Part shown: positions 1 to 5,174 of the stretch, piece by piece
Numbering within the stretch: the first letter of the stretch is position 1
Layout of the letters: the number at the start of each line of letters is the position of its first letter
Assembly: GCA_046155505.1 (NCBI GenBank)
Contig: JBJXFK010000087.1
Span: forward strand, 1-7,103
Length of the DNA stretch: 7,103 nt
Source of the DNA: JBJXFK01 sp046155505
Lineage (GTDB): Bacteria; Planctomycetota; Phycisphaerae; UBA1845; Fen-1342
Direction of reading: 5' to 3'
Position numbers and translations under genes: made by a program
Notes under the pieces: model-generated
Told to the model about the DNA's origin: nothing
The model's input: only the letters and a program-made list of their open reading frames with translations
The model's database searches: none

Positions 1-150
1 GGCGTACGTCTGTTGCCCCATTTCGCGGAGCGCTTCGGCCGGAAACATCACCCGGTCCACCTCGACTTCGAAGTGGTTGACGAGCATGCGGCGGATCGAT
101 CCGTGGTCCGGATCGCAGTTTCCAACATCGAGGACACGGGTGATCGGCAT
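1..150 (-). CDS. Response-regulator-like protein, N-terminal 50 residues (truncated by window edge)
   Basis: The reading frame starts at the ATG at 150 and runs leftward off the window. It is preceded by a near-perfect Shine-Dalgarno AGGAGGT (158-164, minus strand) at 7-nt spacing, which fixes the start firmly. The visible product begins MPITRVLDVGNCDPDHGSIR. It has the layout of a CheY-type receiver: a first beta strand (TRVLDVG), an acidic pocket, then an amphipathic first helix (HGSIRRMLVNHF) and a second strand (VEVDRVM). The pocket reads N-C-D instead of the usual D-D/E-D, so one acidic residue (Asp13) is kept and metal binding may be weakened. The phosphoacceptor aspartate lies outside the window. 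The gene is divergent from the anti-sigma operon, so a regulatory link is plausible. Any C-terminal output domain (DNA-binding, PP2C phosphatase or other) cannot be seen. The receiver assignment rests on only 50 residues. Confidence 0.65.
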   Translation of the reverse strand, partial: MPITRVLDVGNCDPDHGSIRRMLVNHFEVEVDRVMFPAEALREMGQQTYA

Positions 151-180
151 GGCGGTTACCTCCTGCGGTCGGCTGCGTCA

Positions 181-209
181 ATGATATGCTGGGAGCGGGC
201 CGATGAAAT
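181..209 (-). promoter_or_regulatory. Weak candidate promoter for the response-regulator-like gene
   Basis: On the minus strand, TATCAT (181-186) matches five of six -10 consensus bases. A poor -35, ATTTCA (204-209, three of six matches), lies 17 nt upstream of it. Transcription would begin near position 174 and give a leader of about 24 nt carrying the AGGAGGT Shine-Dalgarno. The position is sensible but the -35 is weak. An activator or another sigma factor could be used instead. Confidence 0.25.
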
Positions 210-217
210 TGCCAAGC

Positions 218-246
218 TTGACACTGGCGGAAGGCACTTGGAGAAT
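218..246 (+). promoter_or_regulatory. Sigma70-like promoter of the partner-switching operon
   Basis: A perfect -35 hexamer TTGACA (218-223) is followed after 17 nt by GAGAAT (241-246), which matches four of six -10 consensus bases including the conserved A2 and T6. The predicted transcription start is near 253. This leaves a leader of about 98 nt before the ATG at 351. It would make the ATG at 261 almost leaderless, with no Shine-Dalgarno. The promoter lies in the divergent gap, back to back with the regulator gene's upstream region. Confidence 0.55.
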
Positions 247-285
247 CCGATAGTCTGCATATGATGAATCGGGCAGTTACGAACC

Positions 286-309
286 CGCCGCGGCAGGAAT
301 TGCGCGGCG
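286..309 (+). promoter_or_regulatory. Leader stem-loop 1 (perfect 7-bp inverted repeat)
   Basis: CGCCGCG (286-292) and CGCGGCG (303-309) are perfect inverted repeats around a 10-nt loop. In the transcript predicted from the 218-246 promoter this forms the first of two consecutive hairpins upstream of the first STAS gene. Its arms are pure G and C, so chance formation in GC-rich DNA is possible. Its position just before the longer hairpin is what makes it worth recording. Confidence 0.4.
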
Positions 310-313
310 ACGA

Positions 314-337
314 ACTTCGGCGCAGCATCGCCGAAGT
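314..337 (+). promoter_or_regulatory. Leader stem-loop 2 (perfect 9-bp inverted repeat abutting the Shine-Dalgarno)
   Basis: ACTTCGGCG (314-322) and CGCCGAAGT (329-337) are perfect inverted repeats around a 6-nt loop (CAGCAT). The 3' arm ends at 337 and the Shine-Dalgarno GGGAGG begins at 338, with no nucleotide between. No U-run follows, so it is not an intrinsic terminator. It could control translation initiation or RNA stability, or act as a dyad operator in DNA. No function is demonstrated. Confidence 0.5.
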
Positions 338-343
338 GGGAGG
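338..343 (+). promoter_or_regulatory. Shine-Dalgarno that decides the start of the first STAS gene
   Basis: GGGAGG sits 7 nt before the ATG at 351, ideal spacing. The upstream in-frame ATGs at 261 and 264 have no comparable site. The 30 residues they would add (MMNRAVTNPP...) show no resemblance to a STAS domain, so 351 is the preferred start. Confidence 0.65.
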
Positions 344-350
344 CAGCGGC

Positions 351-713
351 ATGGAACAGCCTTCGACCCACCTGCGCATTAAGCGGGCGGAGAGTGTCTC
401 GGTGGTCGAGTTCGCCGATCGCAAGATCCTGGAAGAGGTTTCGATTCAGGAAATTGGCGAAGAGCTCGCACAACTCGTCGAGGCGCATCCCGGCATTCGG
501 CTGCTGCTGAATTTTCGCAATGTCGATCACCTGTCGTCGGCGGCGCTGGGCATGCTGATCACCTTGAACAAGAAGGTGCGTGAGCAAAACGGCGCGCTCA
601 AGCTCTCGGACATCAACCGGCAAATCTTCGAGGTGTTCAAGATCACGCGGCTGAACAAAGTGTTCGACATTCACGACTCGGCTGACGAGGCGATCTCGCG
701 GTTTGACGCGTAA
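351..713 (+). CDS. STAS-domain anti-anti-sigma factor (SpoIIAA/RsbV type), first copy
   Basis: The 120-residue product is a single STAS domain, the usual size for stand-alone SpoIIAA/RsbV proteins. In that family the unphosphorylated form binds an RsbW-type kinase and frees its target; the kinase inactivates it by phosphorylating a serine. The central signature is visible: a buried strand (IRLLLNF, about 49-55), then VDHLSSAALGML (58-69). Aligned by eye with SpoIIAA (DSSG, Ser58), the phosphoacceptor would be Ser63. The position after it is A-A rather than the common A-G. A long helix follows (ITLNKKVREQNGALKL), then the typical C-terminal LNKVFDIHDSADEAI. The start at 351 is chosen for its GGGAGG site; an upstream in-frame ATG at 261 would give 150 residues. 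Its end may overlap the kinase gene by 11 nt, consistent with translational coupling. Family assignment is secure; the cognate kinase is inferred from position. Confidence 0.88.
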   Translation: MEQPSTHLRIKRAESVSVVEFADRKILEEVSIQEIGEELAQLVEAHPGIRLLLNFRNVDHLSSAALGMLITLNKKVREQNGALKLSDINRQIFEVFKITRLNKVFDIHDSADEAISRFDA

Positions 714-1188
714 GCTGCCAGAGGGTGTCGTTATCCACAACGGCCGGACCAGCGTGATGCGAGTGCCCAGCGACTACGGGGTGCGCGACGACGACCTGAA
801 ACAGGCGGTCGTGCCGAGCGATTTGCGCACCGTGAAGGAGCCGGAGCAGCGTATTCTCGATGATCTCGCCCAGAATCAATACGACGAAGAATCGATCTTT
901 GCGATTAAGCTGGCGCTGGAAGAAGCGCTGACCAACGGCGTGAAGCACGGCAATCGCAACGACCCCAACAAGACAATCACCGTGCGGTTTTATGTCGATC
1001 CGCGGCGCGTCGTGATCTGCGTGCGGGATGAGGGGCCGGGCTTTCGGCCCGAGCTGGTGCCCGATCCGACGGCGGATGAGAATCTGGAACGCCCGAACGG
1101 TCGCGGCATCATGTTGATGCACGCGTACATGACCAAGGTTTGCTACAACGAGACGGGCAACGAAGTATGGATGCTCAAGGAAAAGTAG
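703..1188 (+). CDS. ATP-binding anti-sigma factor / serine kinase (RsbW/SpoIIAB type, HATPase_c_2)
   Basis: The 161-residue GHKL ATPase belongs to the class that binds a sigma factor or other target and phosphorylates STAS partners. All nucleotide-binding boxes are present. The N box is EEALTNGVKHGN (73-84, Mg-binding Asn78), the G1 box is DEGPGF (109-114) and the G2 box is GRGIMLM (133-139). The ATP lid lies between G1 and G2 (about 115-132). The conserved core begins near VVPSDLR (36-42), leaving about 35 extra N-terminal residues if translation begins at the TTG at 703. The in-frame ATG at 757 would give 143 residues, nearer the family norm. Neither start has a clear ribosome site, so the start is uncertain. 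With TTG the gene overlaps the first STAS gene by 11 nt; it overlaps the second STAS gene by 22 nt. No sigma factor is visible, so the regulated target is unknown and need not be a sigma factor. Confidence 0.9.
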   Translation: MTRKLPEGVVIHNGRTSVMRVPSDYGVRDDDLKQAVVPSDLRTVKEPEQRILDDLAQNQYDEESIFAIKLALEEALTNGVKHGNRNDPNKTITVRFYVDPRRVVICVRDEGPGFRPELVPDPTADENLERPNGRGIMLMHAYMTKVCYNETGNEVWMLKEK

Positions 1189-1556
1189 CCGACGGATCGG
1201 CGCTGTCCGAAATCGTGACCGGCGTCGAGCAGGTCGGCGGTTGCACGGTGGTGCGGCTGCGCGGCGAGTTGAACGTTGGGCAGCGCGGCGAGCTGGAGCG
1301 CGTGCTACGCGAATTGTTCGAGACGACCGGCACGCGCGTGGTGCTCGATTGCGCGGCGCTGGGATTTGTCGCGTCGGCGGGGCTGGGTACGCTGGTGGGC
1401 ATGCAAAAGCTGTCGCGGCAAAAGGGCGGCTCGCTGTGCATGGCTGCGGCTCGCGGGCCGATCGTGTCGCTGATGAAGATGACGCGGCTGGAGCAGGTCA
1501 TTCCGATGTTTGAAAGCGTCGAGCAGGCGATCGCCGCCGACGTGCGCGAAGACTGA
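1167..1556 (+). CDS. STAS-domain anti-anti-sigma factor, second copy
   Basis: The 129-residue product is a second stand-alone STAS protein. The N-terminal strand and GEL motif (VVRLRGELNVGQRGEL, about 28-43) are classic for the family. The phosphorylation loop reads DCAALGFVASAGLGTL (61-76), placing the predicted phosphoserine at Ser70, in an A-S-A-G-L-G context. The C-terminal MTRLEQVIPMFESVEQAI also fits. The start at ATG 1167 lies inside the kinase gene (22-nt overlap) and lacks a strong Shine-Dalgarno, so translation is probably coupled to the kinase. Alternatives are TTG 1140 or GTG 1215; the first roughly 15 residues of the 1167 form are not conserved-looking, so the start is provisional. 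The sequence differs clearly from the first STAS protein, so this is not a recent duplication. It may answer to another phosphatase or tune the same kinase. Confidence 0.86.
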   Translation: MDAQGKVADGSALSEIVTGVEQVGGCTVVRLRGELNVGQRGELERVLRELFETTGTRVVLDCAALGFVASAGLGTLVGMQKLSRQKGGSLCMAAARGPIVSLMKMTRLEQVIPMFESVEQAIAADVRED

Positions 1557-1574
1557 TCAAGAATACCTAGAACA

Positions 1575-1598
1575 ACTTCGAAATCACCGGTGACGTCG
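1575..1598 (+). repeat. Imperfect direct repeat, left copy (partner at 1764-1788)
   Basis: Both copies begin ACTTCGAAAT and end TGACGTCG. By eye they match at 22 of 25 aligned positions, with two substitutions and one single-base gap. This copy is noncoding and contains a perfect 10-bp palindrome TCACCGGTGA (1584-1593). It may be a relic of a duplicated gene end, a recombination scar or a shared binding site. Confidence 0.55.
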
Positions 1599-1607
1599 GG
1601 TGTCATA

Positions 1608-1632
1608 CCGACGAGCGGTACTCCGCCGTCGG
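1608..1632. terminator. Strong hairpin downstream of the second STAS gene, possible factor-dependent or bidirectional terminator
   Basis: CCGACG plus GCGG (1608-1613, 1615-1618) pair perfectly with CCGC plus CGTCGG (1623-1632). This gives a 10-bp stem with one bulged A at 1614 and a 4-nt TACT loop. A further CAT/ATG pairing (1604-1606 with 1634-1636) lies beyond one mismatch. It begins about 50 nt after the stop at 1556. Neither strand has a U-run, so it does not meet the intrinsic terminator pattern. It could instead stabilise the 3' end or act together with Rho. Confidence 0.45.
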
Positions 1633-1666
1633 CATGTCTTCAATGGCGCTGCGAAGACGCCCCGTT

Positions 1667-1706
1667 GTTCCCTTGTTCCCTTGTTCCTTTGTTCCCTTGT
1701 CCCCAA
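1667..1706. repeat. 8-bp tandem repeat, GTTCCCTT, about five units
   Basis: Consecutive 8-nt units read GTTCCCTT (1667-1674), GTTCCCTT (1675-1682), GTTCCTTT (1683-1690), GTTCCCTT (1691-1698) and a degenerate GTCCCCAA (1699-1706). The strand asymmetry is striking: one strand is pure T, C and G without A until the last unit. Eight is not a multiple of three, and no gene crosses it. It sits exactly between the two hairpins of the convergent gap. Confidence 0.8.
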
Positions 1707-1730
1707 AGAAAGCAGCCGAGGGCGGCAGCT
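1705..1730 (-). terminator. Candidate intrinsic terminator of the polysaccharide operon
   Basis: Read on the minus strand, the segment 1730-1711 forms AGC, mismatch, GCCG, a 4-nt CCCT loop, CGGC, mismatch, GCT. TTCTTT (1710-1705) follows immediately. This is a GC-rich stem of 7 pairs with one internal T-T mismatch plus a T-rich tail, about 31 nt beyond the acetyltransferase stop. The tail is short and interrupted by one C, so termination efficiency is uncertain. Confidence 0.45.
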
Positions 1731-1761
1731 CCAGACGGCGTTTGAGCTGCGCTCGACGCAC

Positions 1762-2334
1762 TCACTTCGAAATTACGCGATGACGTCGCACCAGACCGAA
1801 TCCATACGTCGCAATGCGGTGCGTGCCGAAGGGCGTGAAGCCGGCCTTTTCGATGCCGCGGATCGACGCGGCATTGTCGGCCTGGGCCCAGATGTAGGCC
1901 GTGTGCTGTGGGAAGCGCTCGCGGTAGATGTGCAGGCTGTGGGTGAGCAGGCGGCCGTAGGCACCCTTGCCGCGCTGCTGCTCGTCGGTCCAGTAGGGGC
2001 CGAGGCAGAGCCACGGCTCAGTGAGCCAGCCGAATTCGTAGCGTAGTGCGGGGCCGAGTTGCAGCCAGCCGTAGGCGATGGGGTCGGGGTCGTCGCTTAG
2101 AACGAGCAGTGAGGCTTGTTGTTTTTTGAGGCGAGCCATCATCAGGATGCGGCCGGTCACGCCGTTGTGGTGGTCGTACCAATCGAGCACGTCGCGCGGC
2201 GGCGGCGAGGCGTGGTCGAAATAGCGAATCGCGGCGTCGGCGATCGCGGGTTGCGCGGGCACAGCGACGAACATGCGATAGTCGCGGCGACGAGCAACGG
2301 CTCGTTCGAACACACGCTGGATGAAGTGCCGCAT
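1762..2334 (-). CDS. GNAT-family N-acetyltransferase
   Basis: The 190-residue product carries the acetyl-CoA-binding GNAT core in its C-terminal half. Motif A reads WTDEQQRGKGAYGRLL (115-130), with the Q-x-x-G-x-G pyrophosphate loop at Gln119-Gly122-Gly124. Motif B reads NAASIRGIEKAGF (154-166). The N-terminal 75 residues resemble nothing I can name. The ATG at 2334 has GGAG 5 nt upstream, and the gene begins 12 nt after the glycosyltransferase stop, so it is the last gene of the operon. Within a glycan locus it may acetylate an amino sugar, but many GNAT proteins act on proteins or small molecules and the substrate cannot be read from sequence. Its last codons form one copy of the 25-bp direct repeat. 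A terminator candidate follows about 31 nt downstream. Confidence 0.82.
   Translation of the reverse strand: MRHFIQRVFERAVARRRDYRMFVAVPAQPAIADAAIRYFDHASPPPRDVLDWYDHHNGVTGRILMMARLKKQQASLLVLSDDPDPIAYGWLQLGPALRYEFGWLTEPWLCLGPYWTDEQQRGKGAYGRLLTHSLHIYRERFPQHTAYIWAQADNAASIRGIEKAGFTPFGTHRIATYGFGLVRRHRVISK
1764..1788 (+). repeat. Imperfect direct repeat, right copy (partner at 1575-1598)
   Basis: This copy coincides with the last codons of the acetyltransferase (…RHRVISK on the minus strand). It is coding, whereas the left copy, 189 bp away, is not. A few bases of weaker similarity (TCGGT.TG) extend past the GACGTC side on both copies. Confidence 0.55.
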
Positions 2335-2346
2335 GACGACTCCACT

Positions 2347-3594
2347 TCAGCGCGGGCGGCGCTTGCCGGCTTGCCAATCGCTATGCACGCGTTCGAGCAC
2401 CTTCACGAACTGGCCACCGAGTTCCACGCGATTGAACTGCGCCTCGGCCAGCTTGCGCCCGCGAGCGCCCATCGCGGGTAGCTGAGCGCGGTTATCGCGC
2501 AGCCAAACGCACGCATCGGCAAATGCCTTGGCATCGTTGGGCGGTACGACGACCCCGCACTTGTGCTGTTCGATCATTCCGGCGAGCCAGCCGGGGTAGT
2601 TGTTGAGCACGGGGATGCCGGCGGCGATGTAATCGAAAAATTTGTTGGGCGACGTGCCGTAATAGAACGCGGGCAGGTTTTTGAGGATCATCATTCCGAC
2701 ATCCATGCGTGGCAGGATGCGGGCGAGTTCCGTTTTGGGGATGAGCTCGAGCCAGGTGGTCATGCCGTCGAGGCCTTCGCGCTTGCAGCGTTCGATGAGC
2801 CCCGGTCGCTCCTTGCCCTGGCCGATGAAGCAGAAGCGGATGTTCTTCTCGCCGCGTCGTTTCAGTTCGACGGCGGCGTCGAGGACGGCGTCGAGGCCGT
2901 TGGCCATGCCGTGCGCGCCGGTGAAGCAGAAGCGCAGTTCATCAGTCGAGCCGAAGCGTGGATCGTCGAGCGGCGCGTCATCGGGGTTGAACAGGTCGAG
3001 ATCGCTTGCGTTAGGGATCATGCTCGTAAAGTCGCGCGGCACGCCTTCGCTGATGATGCCGTCGCGAATGCCGGGCGAGAGGCCGACGACGTGCTCGGCG
3101 GCGTGATAAATCTTGCGCTCGAGGTGCTTGGTGTACCACTTGATCGCGGGATTCTTGATGACGCCGAGCGCGATGGGCAACTCGGGCCAGAGGTCGCGCA
3201 CTTCAAAGACGAATGGCACGTTGCGACGACGTGCCGATTTCATGCCGGGGATGCCGACGGTGAGCGGCGTCGACGTAGCGAAGACCAGATCGGCGTCGAG
3301 CTCGCGCACCACGTCGGCGGCGGTGTTGGCGAAACTCAGAAACGCCTGAATGCGTCGCCAGAAGCCCATCTTGTTGGCGTACGGCTCGTTGATGCAATAG
3401 ACGTCGATGCCGTCGAAGTGCAGCTTGCCGACACGGCCGTCGACCTGCAACACGTCTTTGGATTGTTCGGCGACGCCGCAGATCATGCTGACTTTGTGCC
3501 CGGCGGTGACGAGGCAGCGGGCGAGCTCAAAGCTGCGCGTGCCGGTCTTGCCGGCCCGCGTCGAAAAGTGCTGATGGATGTACGCAACGTGCAT
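2347..3594 (-). CDS. GT4-type glycosyltransferase (GT-B fold, WbuB-like)
   Basis: The 415-residue product is a typical GT4 retaining glycosyltransferase that would move a sugar from a nucleotide donor to a growing glycan at the cytoplasmic membrane face. The N-terminal Rossmann domain starts MHVAYIHQHFSTRAGKTGTR, with the glycine-bearing loop that family members place near the donor. Other landmarks are EVRDLWP (131-137), the interdomain IPNASD (193-198) and the C-terminal domain opening GAHGMANGLD (226-235). The donor-binding E-x7-E region is SPNKFFDYIAAG (314-325), where Asp321 replaces the usual first glutamate of the F-E-Y motif. The start at 3594 is preferred over an upstream ATG at 3690 because AAGGAA (3602-3607) lies 7 nt before it; the extra 32 residues would overlap the preceding gene and are Arg/Pro-rich. 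It lies 44 nt after the DUF2723 gene and 12 nt before the acetyltransferase gene. Donor and acceptor are unknown. Confidence 0.9.
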   Translation of the reverse strand: MHVAYIHQHFSTRAGKTGTRSFELARCLVTAGHKVSMICGVAEQSKDVLQVDGRVGKLHFDGIDVYCINEPYANKMGFWRRIQAFLSFANTAADVVRELDADLVFATSTPLTVGIPGMKSARRRNVPFVFEVRDLWPELPIALGVIKNPAIKWYTKHLERKIYHAAEHVVGLSPGIRDGIISEGVPRDFTSMIPNASDLDLFNPDDAPLDDPRFGSTDELRFCFTGAHGMANGLDAVLDAAVELKRRGEKNIRFCFIGQGKERPGLIERCKREGLDGMTTWLELIPKTELARILPRMDVGMMILKNLPAFYYGTSPNKFFDYIAAGIPVLNNYPGWLAGMIEQHKCGVVVPPNDAKAFADACVWLRDNRAQLPAMGARGRKLAEAQFNRVELGGQFVKVLERVHSDWQAGKRRPR

Positions 3595-3638
3595 GAACCG
3601 ATTCCTTGGCTCGCGCGGCGGTGCCGGGCGAGGCGTTA

Positions 3639-5174
3639 TTACTCGTCTTCGAGTCGCAGCAGGACGTACAAGTCTCCCTGGCGCTGCCACAGTGCCCCGG
3701 TTAGCTGGGGGGCGGGATTGTCGCGGTCGCGCGGGACGAGCACAACGGTGCGCCCGCTTTGCAGTGCCTCGCGAATCGTCGAGCGTTCGATGCCTTCGAG
3801 CCGCAGGTATTCATAGACGACGAGCTGCACCGTCGCCGGATGTCGGCGGATGGCCTGCTCATACTTCATGGCGAACTGGGTCATGAGGTCGTCGATGACG
3901 ATCATGCCGTCACTGCCGGCAAGGGTGTAGGCCTCTTCGCTGGTGCGGCGGACGTAGCCGCGATCACCCCAGGGCATGAAGAGATCGCGATATCCGTCGC
4001 GATAGGGCTTGTTGCCGAGCGTGCCCTTGAGGAAGCCGTTGGCGCGGGTCACTTCGGCTGCGGTGGCGTAAAGCAGCGGCGACCAGGTGGAGGTGATGAG
4101 CACGGCGCTAAGCAGGATGGTGCGCGCCAGTTCGGTCCAGTGGCGCAACATCTGTCCGAGGGCAATTCCAGCCAGCAGCGCGAGCAGCGCATAGACGGGG
4201 AAAAAGAAGGTGTATTGATCGGCGATCGAGTAGCGCATGACAAACGCGACGTAGATCGCCAGTAGTGCGGGGATAGCCCAGTAGAGCGGACGGCGGCGCT
4301 CGACGCGCCAGAAGAGCGCGTGCGCGGCGAGCGGAAGGATCAGGTTGGGCAGGTTGTAAAACACGAAGCCGGCCGACATGGCGAGGCTGCGCAGCGAGAG
4401 CGATGTGTTGAGCACCTGCTCACGGAAATCGCCCACGGTGGCCGAGCGTATAGTCTCTGCGAAATTGCCGGTCTCGGCGAAACGCTGCCAGACGAGCGTG
4501 GTGTAGGGTAGCGTGCAGACGGCCCAGGCAACGAGCGATGTCGGCGCGACCCACCAAGGCATGCCGCGGCGCAGGACGGCCCAGATGATGATGATCGCAT
4601 CGATCGGCGTGGCGAGCGCGGCGAGCATGTGGTTCGACAGGCCCAGGCCGTTGGTCGCCGCGAGCAACACGAGATAAATCGGGTGCGGCGTGAGCGCGAA
4701 ACGGGCGATGCAGAGCCATTCGAACGTGAGCAGCGCACCGACGAGGGCGTAGCTTTCGGTGTGCGTCGAGTGTTGCCAAAACGTGTGCGACATCATGAAC
4801 GCGAAGGCGGTCGCGGACGCGGCGCGGCGGTCGTCGGTGAGCAGGTGGATCGTGGCCGCGAGATTAGCCACGGCGAGCGCGCCGGCGATGACGCTGATGA
4901 GCGTGATGGCGAGCGCGGGTTCGGGGATCGGCAGCAGCAGCACGAAGCGGCCGAGGTAGAAATGCAGCGGGTGCGTGAGCGCGAGGCCGAGCGGGTGGTT
5001 GATCTCGCCGCTAACGATGCGAAGTTGCTGCCAGCCGGAGTCCTGCCACTGTGGGCCGCGATCGGCGGTGAGCAGGTAGAGTGCCAGCGCGATCAGGAAC
5101 ATGATCGGATAGTGGCCGCCGATGTGCGGTACGACGCGCCGCTCGCCGGCGTCGATGGTTGCGACGGCGGTCAT
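3639..5174 (-). CDS. DUF2723 multi-pass membrane protein (GT-C-like, protein O-mannosyltransferase-related)
   Basis: The 511-residue product has roughly ten to eleven hydrophobic segments between about 22 and 372, then a soluble C-terminal part of about 135 residues. Marks of DUF2723 are the first-loop WQDSGW (43-48, Asp45 in the catalytic-aspartate position expected for GT-C enzymes), HPLHFYLGR (68-76), THTESYAL (137-144) and GLGLSNH (176-182). The C-terminal DGMIVIDDLMTQFAMKYEQ (422-440) and LVVYEYL (451-457) fit the family tail. Members are thought to use lipid-linked sugars to glycosylate protein or glycan on the outer membrane face, but few are characterised. The ATG at 5174 overlaps the heparinase-like stop as ATGA, implying translational coupling. 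The frame stays open far upstream to 5513, but that Arg/Pro-rich stretch is a shadow of the preceding gene. The family call is good; the substrate is unknown. Confidence 0.85.
   Translation of the reverse strand: MTAVATIDAGERRVVPHIGGHYPIMFLIALALYLLTADRGPQWQDSGWQQLRIVSGEINHPLGLALTHPLHFYLGRFVLLLPIPEPALAITLISVIAGALAVANLAATIHLLTDDRRAASATAFAFMMSHTFWQHSTHTESYALVGALLTFEWLCIARFALTPHPIYLVLLAATNGLGLSNHMLAALATPIDAIIIIWAVLRRGMPWWVAPTSLVAWAVCTLPYTTLVWQRFAETGNFAETIRSATVGDFREQVLNTSLSLRSLAMSAGFVFYNLPNLILPLAAHALFWRVERRRPLYWAIPALLAIYVAFVMRYSIADQYTFFFPVYALLALLAGIALGQMLRHWTELARTILLSAVLITSTWSPLLYATAAEVTRANGFLKGTLGNKPYRDGYRDLFMPWGDRGYVRRTSEEAYTLAGSDGMIVIDDLMTQFAMKYEQAIRRHPATVQLVVYEYLRLEGIERSTIREALQSGRTVVLVPRDRDNPAPQLTGALWQRQGDLYVLLRLEDE

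Larger units (their letters stand above)
1557..1761. other. Convergent intergenic region
   Basis: This gap between the converging operons contains no convincing gene. The open frames crossing it are low-complexity or antisense, and the one reading through the 8-bp repeat gives an NKGTREQG-type artefact. It holds a strong hairpin (1608-1632), a GTTCCCTT tandem repeat (1667-1706), a minus-strand terminator candidate (1705-1730) and one copy of an imperfect direct repeat (1575-1598). Confidence 0.7.

Noticed and set aside
156..740. 194-codon minus-strand frame opposite the first STAS gene
   Set aside because: It is antisense to a clear STAS domain, its N-terminus lies inside the kinase gene, and no domain is recognisable.
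643..1122. 159-codon minus-strand frame opposite the kinase gene
   Set aside because: It is His/Val/Arg-rich antisense sequence over intact GHKL motifs and has no independent support.
1601..1706. Possible CRISPR or phage attachment array in the convergent gap
   Set aside because: The repeat units are 8 nt without spacers, and there is no integrase, tRNA or cas gene nearby.
1640..2014. Minus-strand frame reading through the 8-bp repeat into NKGTREQG-like residues
   Set aside because: It is out of frame with the acetyltransferase gene over most of its length and its repeat-encoded tail is a translation artefact of the tandem repeat.
2563..3816. 417-codon plus-strand open frame opposite the glycosyltransferase gene
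   Set aside because: It is antisense to a confidently identified GT4 gene, has a low-complexity Asp/Val/Glu/Ala-rich composition, shows no recognisable domain, and fits the shadow-frame effect of GC-rich third positions.
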